Assembly: GCA_027924585.1 (NCBI GenBank)
Contig: BSBM01000232.1
Coordinates: forward strand, 28,654,001-28,718,000
Length of the DNA stretch: 64,000 nt
DNA from: Larix kaempferi
Taxonomy: Eukaryota; Streptophyta; Pinopsida; Pinales; Pinaceae
Direction: 5' to 3'
Shown here: positions 34,106 to 45,975 of the stretch, in pieces
Layout of the letters: each line of letters starts with the position of its first letter
Numbering within the stretch: position 1 is the stretch's first letter
Position numbers and translations under genes: made by a program
The notes under the pieces: generated by a model
Databases searched by the model: none
Told to the model about the DNA's origin: nothing
What the model saw: only the letters and a program-made list of their open reading frames with translations

Positions 34106-35887
34106 TCACAACTGTTTAGCAGCTTTTGCTAACATGGTTATTCCTTCCAATGCATGATATTTCTTCTTGTCTCAAACTTGCTTTGTATCCAAGATTTTAA
34201 CTCTACTTGACAACACTTTATTTTGCTTGTTTAAATACTGAATTTGCTTGGTTAGATCTTCAGCTTGATTCTCTGTTTCCCTCTTTCTTCTCAGAGCTTT
34301 TTTTCCATTGCTATTAACTCTTGATAATGTGCATTGATATCGTCCAAGTCTTCCCTTAATCTCTTATTTGTAGTCAAAAGCCTGTCATTGGATTCATTTA
34401 GGAATTGTATTTGTGACTTAATATTGTTGGACAGCTTTCCTGAGATTTTCAACTTCAAAATCCATATGCACCTCTCCAGGCAATGTCAAATCCTAGTTTG
34501 ATGACCATGGAATATCCAGCTTCCTAAAAATTAAGTCTTCTTCCTGCCTATTCTTTACTACTATTTCTACAAATGAGACCCCTGAAGTCATACCTTGTTC
34601 CATAATGGGAGAGGCTTCCTCTTCTGAAACTCCATGGCATTCTTGAACTAGTTTTGGTGACATTGGGTAATCTTCTTCTATGCCCATCTGACCTTGCTGT
34701 GGCTTCAATTCCTCCTTGTTTTCCTTATCTTCATCACTTGAAGAGTATTGAATAATAGTAATCTTCTCCTTTTCCAGCTTAGGGTCCAAGATTCTCCTCA
34801 TGTTCATTCTGAGTTTATTTGCAGCTCTTGTCTTAGGCCTCCATCTTGGTCTTTCCAGCTGCACGAGAGACTTTACATCTTCTTTAAAATCCGGATCTTG
34901 CAAAATCTTATCCTTTGTATTGGATGCAAGAGATATTATGGTTAAGTTTTCTTTTGCAGGTATAGCACTCTGCTTCTGCTCTATTAAACTTACATCTTCT
35001 TCAGGATTAGAACCTGTTGTCTTTTCCATTACTTCATCTTCCAAAATGTGCTCTTTCTCATCTTCAAATGCTTTCTCCTATTCTTCATTATCAAGGTTTA
35101 TGGTTTCTTTTTTTGAATTATCTTTCTCAGAGCTATCTTGTACTAAATCTTCAGTCACATCCCTTTTGAATTTCTTAATAAAACCAGATTTTTTAATGGG
35201 AAAAATCTTCTTTACATGCTCACCCTGTTTAGAGGTAAACCCTGACCAAAATATAAAATGATCCTAGCTTCTATTTTACCTCTGTAAGACTGTTAAAACG
35301 ACCAATTTTATCAATCCATGATGAAATAGTGACTGTTGTGTATGATCATAATGTCCTTTAATTCTATTCGACATTTTCTGGAGGTTTTTGAGTAGAAAGA
35401 ATGGCAAATTCATCCTAGATTGTTGGTTCAGGTGCAGCAAAAACCTAACATGATACTTCAACACTGACGTGAACCTGCCATCACATGTAATATAACTCTG
35501 TACAATTCCAATTGCCTCTCTCCATTATGGATTAAAATTTGTTAAGTGAACCCCTTTGCTCCAATCTAGGGTTTCATTGCCTGGTAACAAGAAATTATTA
35601 GGGTTAAAATCAAAAGGAGTCTTCTTAAACCAAGATTCTCCATCCATGGTGGCGTCGGTGGCTTCAGCAACTAAACTTTATGTGAGCTCAAACTTAAGAG
35701 TATTAAACTTAATAGCATTACTGGTGAGATTCTGAGCAAAGAAATGTGAAACTTCAACATTGAAACCTGTGATCTTCTTAAAGAAACCGAACCACCCTAC
35801 TACAGTAAACAATGCTGCACACTCCAGAAACTTTGTGGCCCAACTTGTGTCTGTAGGCTCGAACCTGTGATTTTTCCACTTACCCAT
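34106..35887 (-). pseudogene. Unidentified decayed gene, N-domain plus acidic linker plus coiled coil
   Basis: One minus-strand frame runs 594 codons from MGKWKNHRFEPTD (35887) to a TGA at 34106, interrupted by about eight stops and a short compensated frameshift (about 34435-34300). Residues 1-200 are a folded-looking, mixed hydrophobic domain (FLECAALFTVVGWFGFFKK; WSKGVHLTNFNP; YITCDGRFTSVLKYHV). Residues 205-460 are Lys/Glu/Ser-rich. The last 120 show heptads of leucine and isoleucine (LSNNIKSQIQFLNESNDRLL). I do not recognise the family. It could be a host gene carried by a transposon or the gene of an undescribed element. Confidence 0.6.
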
Positions 35888-38800
35888 ATCTTAACTGCAA
35901 CTTTTCTAATTTACTTTCTTGGAAATGAATCTGGGGTGAAAACCTTCAAGAAGTTTCAAAATATGTGTCCTCAGCTCTGAAATTTGTAACCCCCAAATAA
36001 GAACTCATGGCCACTCAAATCCCTAATTTCCTCAATGATAAATCACAATGGTTTTTTTCAAGTGTCATGATACACCAAACAGGTGTCTGGAGGTCTTCTA
36101 GCATCATCGAATGCAACGGGCATCTCTTGTGATCAAACGACCACGTTCTTCTATGATTTTGGATTCCTGCAATGACCTAGTGTATGCAGTTTGGGTTCTT
36201 CACTATAGGAATGCTTCCACATCAAAAATTTGGCAAACAAGCTCAACATGAAGGTTAAACTTTAGATATAGGGATTAGGGAAAATTAAATAAGAATTTTG
36301 AAGACCTTATAAAGAAATGTAATACTTAATAAGCCACTAGGTGCAATCCTAAGAGAGGATAAAATAAATTAAAACAATAACTATAACATATAAAATAAAA
36401 ATACAATCAAAATCATTAAAATTTAAAATAAGGTAAAATGAAAAGTAAATAAGGAACAAAACATTTGAGAAAAATCACATAAGGACTAGGTGCAATTTCA
36501 GTCCTAACATAACCTATGTCTATGGCTCAAACACCTGACTGTCATAGTTGAAAAGTCTTCTTGGAAGCCACTTGATCCCCAATTTCCTCAGAAAGGAGGA
36601 GGTGATCTAGTGAATTTTCACATAACAATGCTATAATAAATGTCATCAAAAAGTTTTTCATATCTAATCATTGGCCATATATAGATCTTCATCAAGCCAT
36701 GGGAAAATCTTATATAACACATATTAGTTATCCTCAAACTCCTTCTGCAACAACAAATTAAAGGTAAGCTCAAGGAATGTTTCTTTAGTCAAACTTCCAT
36801 CTCTGAAAACAATATTGTTGTTGATTTAAAATAAATCCATGTAGTTACAAGGAAATTTATACCCTAAGGCAATGGCTCAATTGAAAAGTCTTCATGGAGG
36901 CATGAACTTTTGTGGGAATTTCATCCATCACTTCTAGAAAAATGAAAATACTCCTAAATCAGCTCGTCAAAGCCACCATTGCATTCAAGTAGAGGCTTGA
37001 ACAAGATACAACATTCCAACACCTAAAACTTAAAAGAATAAATAAATGTCGCTGCCTTTCTATAGAACTTCTCACACTTGCAAAATAAAGTAAGAGACAT
37101 ACTCGTCAAGATTCAAAACAAAATCTCAAGTATAAGGCTCTACAAGACACATGAATGAATATCCTTTTTAAGTGGGGGACAATATTTGATTAACACCATG
37201 AACCCAAAACTAATTAGGCCTTTCAAAATTTTATAGGCTTTTGGACTAATTGCTTTCCACGTTTGAGTCACTGCCTCATCTTGGCACCAATAACATACTA
37301 AAGGTCAACAATCCCAGGCTCTATGACTTGACACTTTTGAAGATGTGATGGAAATAAAAATTCCACATTTACATGACACCATCACAAGATTTAGATTGTC
37401 ATATGGTATTTTATTTATATTTTAAGTGCCATTTTAATGCTAGTACATATAGAATAGTCTTGAATTCAATGATTTTGTGAGATTTATTTGTATGTTTTTA
37501 TACTACATAAATAACTTCATAAGTGAACCAATGTTACTCATCATATGCAATTCTTGTGCAACGGAAATCTTGTGATGGAATCCATATGTACAAGTTGATT
37601 CATATTCATCTTTGTGAAGTTCAATATTTTTGGTATGATGCTTAGCATTCCTCCAATTCCTCAATTTTCATTGTTGTTTTTTCATCTCAACTTCCTTTAT
37701 AATTCCTCCACAACATTTCTATAACATAATAAAAATTTGAGAGGGGTGTGGCGGGTGGGGTGTGGTTATTATGATTGATCCCCGAAGGAAATATATAATT
37801 GAGTTATGTGTCGGTTAAATTATATGCATGATTTCAAAAATTATATCTATCAATCCAGGAGCATAAACTTTGAGATACAAACATAGGAAACGAAGGATCA
37901 AAGCTTACTCTAAAGAGGCTAAACTAGTTGGACCGAGTACTACAAGAATTCATCACTTGAATTGAGATCTATAAGAATTTTAGTTAAAAAATCCACTAGT
38001 CACAATACTTCATTCTTGTTCATAAAGTAAAAATGGTCATGCAACAATTGTTTGTTCAATTCATTAGATCTCAATATAAGTGGACATCCCTGCAATACAC
38101 TTGTAATGAAAATCATTGAAAGCATAAACTGATAACACTACATAGATATTCAACCACTGGATTGATGGGTACATAGATACTTTAATAAGCATGGATTTCA
38201 GTCTTTCATTGGCATTGGATTTCAAATGTTCACATAATACAAAGTGAAGTAAATATCATCCTTCAATATTCAATGGAAACTAATCCTTGTAGGTAACTAT
38301 GCACAATTCCAAATCAAAACATGTAGGCAAACTATGAAGGAAAATATTAACAAGCTACTGCATGAACTAAGATTCCACAAAGATGTCTTTATCATTGGAT
38401 TGACAATTACAGAGTTACTTTATAGCACAAGTCACACTCTTTCATTTGGATCATACTTAGATGTTTCTGCAACACAACATGAAGTAAAACTTGTCTTTCA
38501 ACCTTCAACGAAATATCATTCTGTGTAGGGAATAACACATGTAAATGGAAGCATATAATTAACTATTGAAGAAATGATTACAAACAATATTTGGGATGTA
38601 ATCTATGAATTATGAAAACTTGGAAATTAAATAATTACAAACACAACACAACTAGCTATTGGATAGAGAAATACAAAAAAAAGGAAATATACCTATCTAA
38701 TTTAGTTGATTGAATGCAGTAATGGCCAGATTGAGGGTCCCTCCCAATTGGCTTCACAATACTTAGAAAACTACAGTACTAGAAAGTAATCATGCACACA

Positions 38801-39205
38801 CAACTTATCTTCGAGGAGACTAGCGTACTTTGGGATATTGGAGGACATTGCCTATTTGATAGGTTCATAATACCTTATGTTGTCCTCAAAAGCATTGAAC
38901 ACTAGTGTCCAAGGTCCAGCAGAGTTAGGTTGTTGGTACATCGAGGTATTAAGCTCAGAGTATTTGGTTATGGGCTTCTTGGGCCAGGGGGATGTAGAAT
39001 CCTTCTATTGAACATTGTTATTCCCTATGAGTACTAGCTTAGTATGTAAATAAGCAACATTTTTGGGCGGAGTGACTATAAGGGAAGCCTAAAGTCAAAA
39101 GATTATTGGACCAGCCAAAACAAGTCCCTTGAAGAGACATAAGATGAAACAAGTCATTGCAAGAGTGGTCTATTAACTACACCCAAAAACCCTTGGGATG
39201 GAAGA
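35888..39205. other. Non-coding AT-rich region
   Basis: No gene recognised. Two diverged copies of a roughly 140-bp segment lie in tandem at about 38160-38300 and 38396-38532 (both with GGATTGA, CTTTCATT, GAAGTAAA, CTTTCAACCTTCAA or CCTTCAATATTCAA, and TGTAGG). A palindromic CACTAGTG followed by TCC at 38900-38910 is a weak candidate for the right end of the CACTA element. Confidence 0.45.
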
Positions 39206-39330
39206 ATATGCAAAATATGCAATGAAACCAATGTGAAGATTAATTCCACGCAATCTTGAAATGCATATTATTTACTGCAAAGAGAAAGACAACCAAGAAC
39301 AACACACATTCCAACATTTAGTTCCACTAG
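39206..39330 (+). repeat. 125-bp repeat, copy 1
   Basis: Matches 42631-42755 over the same 125 bp (start ATATGCAAAATATGC, end TTTAGTTCCACTAG) with about ten differences. The homology stops precisely where the CAND1-carrying repeat begins at 39331, so that repeat may have inserted at this CACTAG. Confidence 0.8.
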
Positions 39331-39952
39331 ATCGATCGATCGATGCTCTTCTTTCAAGTGCCAAACCTTCTCCACAATTGGGTGGTCTTGCAAATCAAGC
39401 TCTCTATTCAATTGCTCAGTGTGTGGCAGTTCTTTGCCTTGCTGCAGGAGATTAGAAATGTGCATCTACTATAGAAATGAAGATGAACTCCTCATTTATT
39501 TTGGATTTGAAGAGATCAATCACAGAATAAGCAACCTTCAGCTTGTTTTCCAATTCAGTGAATATTCTTATGATATATTCAGTGAATATTGGAAGAATTA
39601 TGAATATGTTGAAGGCAGAGACTCAGGGATCGTCTAATCGCGATGATCGACGATTGCGATTACATTTTGTTTTGGGAGATATCCCACATTGACCACGAAG
39701 TTTAGTATCTTGGCATTTATAATGCCAATTCTGAGTAGTCTAATTCAACGTGTAGTGCAAAGGATTCTTGGTGGGGGCTCTGGGTGATTGGACTCCACGA
39801 GAAGATCACTAGCCCGGAGCCTGGGATGACCTATCAGGCCCCCAATCCTTTTGGAAAACGTGGCATTAGCGAGCTCGTCGGATTCTTTTGAAGTCAGAAG
39901 TTGGATATCCGACGCCTCTTGCTGTCGATGGTATGGCGAGGTCGTCGGATTC
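39331..39952 (+). mobile_element. CAND1-carrying repeat, copy 1
   Basis: About 620 bp, collinear and about 90% alike with 40331-40949. It begins ATCGATCGATCGATGC, then has an exon-like piece matching plant CAND1, then an unidentified stretch, and ends in CACTA-subterminal-like words (GTTGGATATCCGACGCC, GTATGGCGAGGTCGTCGG). Mobile elements that pick up gene pieces (Pack-type) look like this. The termini are not clean, so the element class is inferred. Confidence 0.6.
39342..39485 (+). pseudogene. Captured CAND1-like exon fragment, copy 1
   Basis: Translation gives DALLSSAKPSPQLGG, then NQALYSIAQCVAVLCLAAGD-stop-KCASTIEM. This matches my memory of the C-terminal half of plant CAND1, the cullin-associated exchange factor for SCF ubiquitin ligases (LLSCAKPSPQSGG, then KQALYSIAQCVAVLCLAAGD and STV/KMLM). 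The one stop (GAT TAG AAA) is CAG in copy 2. Homology ends after about 48 codons; the following sequence is not CAND1. Confidence 0.8.
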
Positions 39953-40330
39953 CGAGCTTTGATGCTTTATTGTTAATAATTCAAGGAAGAATGTAACAAG
40001 TTGGATCTTAGCAATAAACAATGGAAACATATTAGTAGTATAACAATCAGTTATAGAGGGGTACTACCCGCTTGCTATAACGAACTAGCATTCTTGTGTA
40101 CAATGGAAGGGCATATTAGCGTTGTTTGAACCTTATCTTGCCAGTGATTAAATGAACAAGTGATGCATGTATTTGCGATGCAATTTATTCTATTAATGAT
40201 GTGATGGAATTAGCAGAATTAGGTAGTGAATTAATTGGTCTAGAATCCTAGATTGAAGAACTAGCATTTTGCAAGAAGATTTCGATCAATGATTTTTAGC
40301 GAAAGAAAATAAGCACCAAATATATGGATT

Positions 40331-40949
40331 GATCGATCGATGCTCTTCTTTCAAGTGCCAAACCTTCTCCACAATTGGGTGGTATTGCAAAGCAAGCTCT
40401 CTATTCAATTGCTTAGTGTGTGGTAGTTCTTTCCCTTGCTGCAGGAGATCAGAAATGTGCATCGACTGTAGAAATGCTGATGAACTCCTCATTTATTTTG
40501 GAGTTGAAGAGATCACTCACAGAACAAGCAACGTTCGGCTTGTTTTACAATTCAGTGAATATTCTTATGATATATTCAGTGAATATTGGAAGAATTTTGA
40601 AGATGTTGAAGGTGGAGACTCAGGGACCGTCCGATCGCGATGATCGACGGTTGCAGTTGCATCTCATTTTGGGAGATATCCCACATTGACCACGAATTTT
40701 TATATCTTGGCGTTTATAATGCCAAGTCTGAGAAGTCGAATTCAACGCGTAGTGCAAAGGATTCTTGGTGGGGTCTCTAGGTGATTGGACTCCACGAGAA
40801 GATCACCAGCCCGGAGCCTAGGATGACTTGTCAGGCCCCCAATCCTTTTGGAAAATGTGGCATTAGCGAGCTCGTCAGATTCTTTTGAAGTCAGAAGTCG
40901 GATATCCAACGCCTCTTGCCGTTGGTGGTATGGCGAGATCGTCGGATTC
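40331..40949 (+). mobile_element. CAND1-carrying repeat, copy 2
   Basis: Second copy, starting GATCGATCGATGC and ending GAGATCGTCGGATTC. It shares with copy 1 the CAND1 piece, a GATATATTCAGTGAATATTG stretch, GGAGATATCCCACATTGACC and the terminal CGTCGGAT words. The flanks differ from copy 1, so the repeat is dispersed rather than tandem. Confidence 0.6.
40339..40485 (+). pseudogene. Captured CAND1-like exon fragment, copy 2
   Basis: Reads DALLSSAKPSPQLGGIAKQA, then LYSIA-stop-CVVVLSLAAGDQ and KCASTVEMLMN. The stop is TAG where copy 1 has CAG (Gln). Between them the two copies give an uninterrupted reading of about 48 residues, evidence that one ancestral intact exon was captured once and then duplicated. 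Confidence 0.8.
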
Positions 40950-42630
40950 ATCATCATCATCATTTTCCTTATTATAAATAATATTATAGGGGCCTCCACC
41001 TCCCAATCCTTCTAAGAAGTAGGCTCCTATTGATCCCTCTTATAGCCATCTTAATGTTGTGGAGAAATTCCATGTTGTTGACAATTCATTTACGTCTCAT
41101 TAGGTCATTGTCTATGCATAGATAAGTGCAGGTATCATGTTTTTGTCCCTTCTCTCTTTTATTTACAATTCATTTTCAAAATATATTATTTTTTATAACT
41201 AGCATGCATCTTGTAGCATACCTGTGGGGCTTACTTCTTACTCTTAGCACACTGTAATGGGATGCCATATGATATCATCCTTCCACAATTATCAAGGAAA
41301 TGTAGTTGAACTCAAAGGTTTTATAAATCGAAACCATCTAAAGTGATAATATCCAACAACATGACAAAATTGTTAAAAAGGGGACAGTATGGTAATCGCA
41401 CATTGTACTCATTAGATTTTCAATCATCTGAACCCTATGTTCTCTTGGATATCCAAATTGTAATTGACAAACATTCAAATCTATTTGTGCGATATTCCCA
41501 AAGGTATTCCACCTACTAGAGATCATGATGAAACTAGATCCTCAAGAATATTTCCATTTTCATTGATGATGATTAAGAAGATCTTATTAGATGGGAACTC
41601 ATATGGAAAATGGACTTTAATGAATCATAATATAAACATAGCATAGCTACTTGTACTATTTCTCCCTCTTTTTCTTCACACAAGTTTTTATTTAAATAAA
41701 TTTGGAATATGTTTTTTTTTTGTTATGGAAAGGGAAGTTTTGGATATTGCAAACATGTAAAGGTGTTTTGGTGTTCATAAACTAGGCTCTAACTAAAATT
41801 TAAGTCAACTAAGGTTAATCACCACAAAAGAAGGTTTCAAGTTTTAGAAATAGATTTTTGGAAAAAATATGGACATGCCAATGTAACTTTGGTTTTTCCT
41901 ATAAGTTTTTGTTATACCTATGCATATAGAAAGTTTTCATTACCTAGTTGTGATAAAATGTAACACTCTCGTAGACGTTTTTAGAAAATTCAATAGTGTA
42001 GCAATCGAATATGTTTTCTAAAATTTATTTGAAATCACTTAATAGTAATTCCAATCCTTGTCTAGTGATACCTTGAAGGGATCTACCCCTATCTATATCA
42101 TTCTAAAAAAAGTTAGATTGATTTTTTGAAATTTATCAAAATCACTTTATATTACACATCTTAAGACCATCCACACTATCTATCACAAGCATGTATCATT
42201 TACATCAATTCAAGCAACATATAATAATTATTTTTCATAATGTTAGGCTTCATACTTTCAAATTTATCACATGTTAAGCTATGATATTAATTATTTTTTC
42301 AAACAAGAATATTTATGAGCTAACCACTTCACAATTGTTGGCATTGTATTTTATAACATTAGCATTTTGGCATTCAAACTTCATCTTGATCATTCATATT
42401 TATGTACAAAATAGTGTTGGACTATTACCATTACTTTATATTATATACATCTTGGCCATATGTTTGTAATATCCCAACAGGTTGTTGAAGCATCCCAAAA
42501 TGTTTGCATTGCACACTATTTCCCAAAGTTCCTTTAATACATCTTAAACTCAAATTTTCACTTCTACTTACACCAATGAGGCATGTGTCTTTATCTATTG
42601 CCTTATTTTTTATACAATTTTAGTATAAAA
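40950..42630. other. AT-rich region without genes
   Basis: A short ATC microsatellite at 40949-40962 directly follows the CAND1 repeat. The rest has no coding sequence or clear repeat that I can see. Confidence 0.5.
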
Positions 42631-42755
42631 ATATGCAAAATATGCAATGAAACCAAAGTGAAGATTAAATCCATGCACTATTCCAATGTATATTATTTAC
42701 TGCAAAGAGAAAGACAACCAAGAACAACACACATTCCAACATTTAGTTCCACTAG
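42631..42755 (+). repeat. 125-bp repeat, copy 2
   Basis: Uninterrupted counterpart of 39206-39330; it continues after CACTAG with TTCACTTAATTGG instead of the CAND1-carrying repeat, and so may show the empty site. The sequence from here to 43382 has no gene. Two near-identical segments of about 60 bp (TTGAAAAAAAGAG, AGAGTTACAATAGATATTCT, and GAAGACTGTTCCCAAAA) lie at 43025-43076 and 43130-43182. Confidence 0.75.
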
Positions 42756-43382
42756 TTCACTTAATTGGTTTACAAAATTTTCCAGCCGATATCATGGATC
42801 ACCGAGTGACTGCTAAATTCATTTTATTATTGTTTGATAGAACGAATAGGTTGTCAATGGACTAGCAATGTTGAGTGGGTACATGATCCAATTCCAAGAT
42901 GCAAATCAGAGGAAAAAATTAAAAGATCTGACTAAATAAATTATGGGGACATAAACACGAAATAGAAACAAGATTCCCATAAAGCAAAGTAAAACATAAC
43001 AGTGTCTGTATTGTTCCGTGCATATTGAAAAAAAGAGCAGAGTTACAATAGATATTCTAGAAGACTGTTCCCAAAAGAGCGATTCACACTTTTTTGTTTG
43101 TTTACAGTAACGATTGACAAGCTTTTATATTGAAAAAAAGAGTAGAGTTACAATAGATATTCTGGAAGACTGTTCCCAAAATTGGAGAGCTGTCATAGCA
43201 GGCTCATCCATTTCAAGTCTTTGATGTTCAGTCACACCCTCGATTCTATGACAACTATAGATCTTTATATACTTTCCTAATACTAAACAGCAAAGGAAAT
43301 ACATTATCGTGCAAATAGATAGTTAACTTGCTTCTAAGCTATTATACACAAAAAAACAAAACATCTAGAGAATCATGGTGAA

Positions 43383-44429
43383 TTATGCAGAGCATTGATG
43401 GCCGATATTCTCCTTGTTGCCATTCCTTGTTCCAACGTTCTCCTCATCGTTGCCATTCCTTGTTCCAACATTCTCCTTGTCGTTTCCATGGAAGACCATA
43501 GAGTTTCTTTTGATATCAGACTTCATTACATACAACTTTGCTTCAACCACTTTCAGACTGTTGTGCAGCGAGTTAATCCAAGTGCTGATATCCCCAGAGC
43601 AAGGGCAACCGTTGTCCATTTTTCCAGCAAGTACATCAAAGTACTCCTTCATTTTGTTGCAGACATTCTTGATTTCCATAGAAGAGATATGAACGAAAGT
43701 GGGAAGATGAGATAGATCTTTCTTTTGATTAGAGTATTCCCCCCAAATCCTACGGAGCTGAATCTACAGTTCCATTAGATGCACAAGAAATTATGAAGAT
43801 GGGCTATCCTCCCGATGGGGAGAATCCAGGTTGATAAAACTGTTTTCCATCCCATGCTCATGAGATTTCCAATTCTTGCCACTTCCAATCTCACTGGAAA
43901 GCCCACGGCGAGTAGAAGGGTGCACCGCCCCACCCAGGTTCTAATTGTTTCCCAATTCTAGAGAGGCTGCCCAGCCCTTTCCATTACCTTTCTTTCCAAA
44001 GAGTCCTCGTGCTATTGGGTGCACAAACCCACCATTGTTATGACCAGTGCTCAATTCTAACGACACCTAGTGTCTGCCATTGACTGGTTCATCCACCTTG
44101 GAGAGACCCCATACAGTGCTCAATTCTAACGGCACATAGTTTATGTCATTGACTGATTCATCCACCTTGGAGAGACCCCATACAGTGCTCAATTACAACG
44201 GCACATAGTTTCTGTCATTGACTGGTTCATCCATCTTGGAGAGACCCTGTAGGAAATTCTGAGCTGACCCACCACGCACTTTCCCAACACCACCATTCCC
44301 CTATCCATGAACAACATCGTAAGTAGACAAATACCGCTTCACATCGACCCCACCTCCATTCTCCTGGATATTCTTCATGCAATGGTGGCATTGCAATGAA
44401 GAAAATTTTGAGACCTTATTGGCCTCCAT
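43383..44429 (-). pseudogene. Unidentified decayed gene with 23-residue repeats
   Basis: One minus-strand frame of 349 codons from MEANKVSKFSSLQCHHCMKN (44429) to the stop at 43383, with about six stops. Features: an N-terminal C-H-H-C motif; three tandem 69-bp units at about 44049-44255 coding GLSKVDEPVND, then YVPLELSTVW; a Gly/Lys-rich middle; a C-terminal helical stretch (SLHNSLKVVEAKLYVMKSDI) and a short repeat ENVGTRNGN at the end. Family not recognised. The stop spacing and in-frame repeats argue that it was once coding. Confidence 0.55.
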
Positions 44430-44771
44430 TGTTGGTTATTGACGATTCAAAATTCTAATCCAAACTACGCAAGGTCCTTGGAGCACCCAATTCTCAACAG
44501 TTCGAAAATGCAGGATGGCGAGCCTTCTCCCATGAAGCGTGATATAAGGTAGGGAAGAAGGTGGACGTAGTATTAAATTCATTCATGCGGGCCAGGTGGG
44601 ATGATACCGGTGAGGGCACCATGTGTTCCAGAGGTACGCAGGAGAGGATCGATGCCAGGAAGAAGATCCCAAAGCAATCTTGCCTTTACTCCCTAATTTT
44701 TTTTGTATTTTGTAATGTTTGGGGGAAGGGAATTAGGATTCAAGGTGGTCATAAACAAAATAGGAAGGGGA

Positions 44772-45017
44772 CTAAGGAAACCAGTTGGTAACAATGCTAA
44801 GGCCATTGATGATCATCAAACCACAATCTAAACCGACACCAATATTTGTCATGTGGTCTGCTTCTTTATTGTTGTTTCTCGGGACATGGAGGAAGGATAT
44901 GGAGTTAAAATCCTTAGCTGCATAGGTGAAGAGGGTTTGAAGATTAGAGGTGGGTTTTTTCCTTTGGAGTAAAAAAGGACTCCTCCCACACCTTCCATCC
45001 CGGGAGCAGTTAATCAC
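44772..45017 (-). pseudogene. LINE-type RNase H remnant
   Basis: An 81-codon frame with TYAAKDFNSISFLHVPRNNN followed by KEADHMTNIGVGLDCG. The (I/F)xHVPRxxNxxADxxxNxG pattern is the C-terminal RNase H (RVT_3) of plant non-LTR elements or related proteins. The catalytic first half is absent, so it is a fragment. Confidence 0.65.
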
Positions 45018-45153
45018 ACTTTCTTGCGTAAGAGTGTTCCTTGTTATTTTATTCTCATATCAATGATGAAAAATACAGAAAAAGATTAGATTACTATGGA
45101 GCATCATGAGAAATACTAATCATTTCCCCTTTAGCTTGCATTTAGTACATTTA

Positions 45154-45190
<37 letters not shown>

Positions 45191-45345
45191 TCATCTTCAT
45201 CATCATTGGCATCGTCATCTTCATCGTCATCATCATCATCACCATCATCATCGGCACCGTCATCTTCATCGTCATCATCATCATCACCATCATCATTGGC
45301 ATCGTCATCTTCATCGTCATCATCATAATCACCATCATCATCATC

Positions 45346-45381
<36 letters not shown>

Positions 45382-45420
45382 GTCGTCATCATCATCATCG
45401 TCGTGGTCGTCTATGGATAT
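45011..45420. repeat. Duplicated block with ATC/GAT microsatellite, copy 1
   Basis: Unique part about 45021-45152 (CACTTTCTTGCGTAAGA, AATGATGAAAAATACAGA, CCCTTTAGCTTGCATTTAG), then about 260 bp of ATC repeats broken by ATTGGCATCGTCATC and CGGCACCGTCATC blocks. The minus strand reads as poly-Asp; this is a by-product of the repeat and not a gene. Confidence 0.9.
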
Positions 45421-45485
45421 CCGATGCAAATACCCAGAAAGACCAATAGCATTTGGCGTTGGTGGTTTAGCGAGATCGTTGGATT
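45421..45485 (+). repeat. CACTA-subterminal-like words
   Basis: CGTTGGTGGTTTAGCGAGAT and TCGTTGGATTC, preceded by GGATATCCGATGC, resemble the ends of the CAND1-carrying repeats and the left subterminal region of the CACTA element. Short and diverged. Confidence 0.5.
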
Positions 45486-45663
45486 CTTTTGTTCTAAGAT
45501 GGGTAGAGTTTATAATTGAATTTATAATTTTAAGAATATAGTAAAATGGTTTTAACTTATAAAGGTGATAATATAATATGTTTTGATTTTACATTACTAA
45601 TAAATAGAATCATGAGATAGAAACTAGGGAATCATTACTAGATGGAATCCATTTCCTTGTTGT

Positions 45664-45975
45664 TCACACTTTCTTGCATAAGATTGTTCCCTGTTATCGG
45701 ATTCTCATATCAATGATGAAAAATACAGAGAAAGATTGGATTACTATGGAGCATCATGAACAATAATAATCATTTTCCCTTTAGCTTGCATTTAGTACCT
45801 TGACATCATCATCTTCATCATCTTCTTCATCATCATCATATTCATCATCATCAGCATCGTCATCTTCATCATCATCATCATCATCATCACCATCATCATC
45901 GGCATTGTCATCTTCATCGTCATCATCATCATCACCATCATCGTCATCATAATCAATCATCGTCATCATCATCGC
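45664..45975. repeat. Duplicated block with ATC/GAT microsatellite, copy 2
   Basis: Direct repeat of 45021-45420, about 90% alike in the unique part (45664-45805), followed by its own ATC array of about 165 bp with the same interspersed GGCATTGTCATC or AGCATCGTCATC blocks. Confidence 0.9.

Noticed and set aside
36860-37110. Faint similarity to an RT thumb (SLHGGMNFCGNFIHHF-like wording)
   Set aside because: Too short and frame-broken, no catalytic motif nearby, and it could be chance.
37985-38000. AATCCACTAGT, similar to the inverted CACTA terminus
   Set aside because: Last base differs (CACTAGTC), no TCC follows and no subterminal array adjoins it.
45151-45972. Poly-Asp, poly-Met or poly-Ile reading frames
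   Set aside because: They are translations of the ATC/GAT microsatellites in several frames on both strands, not genes.
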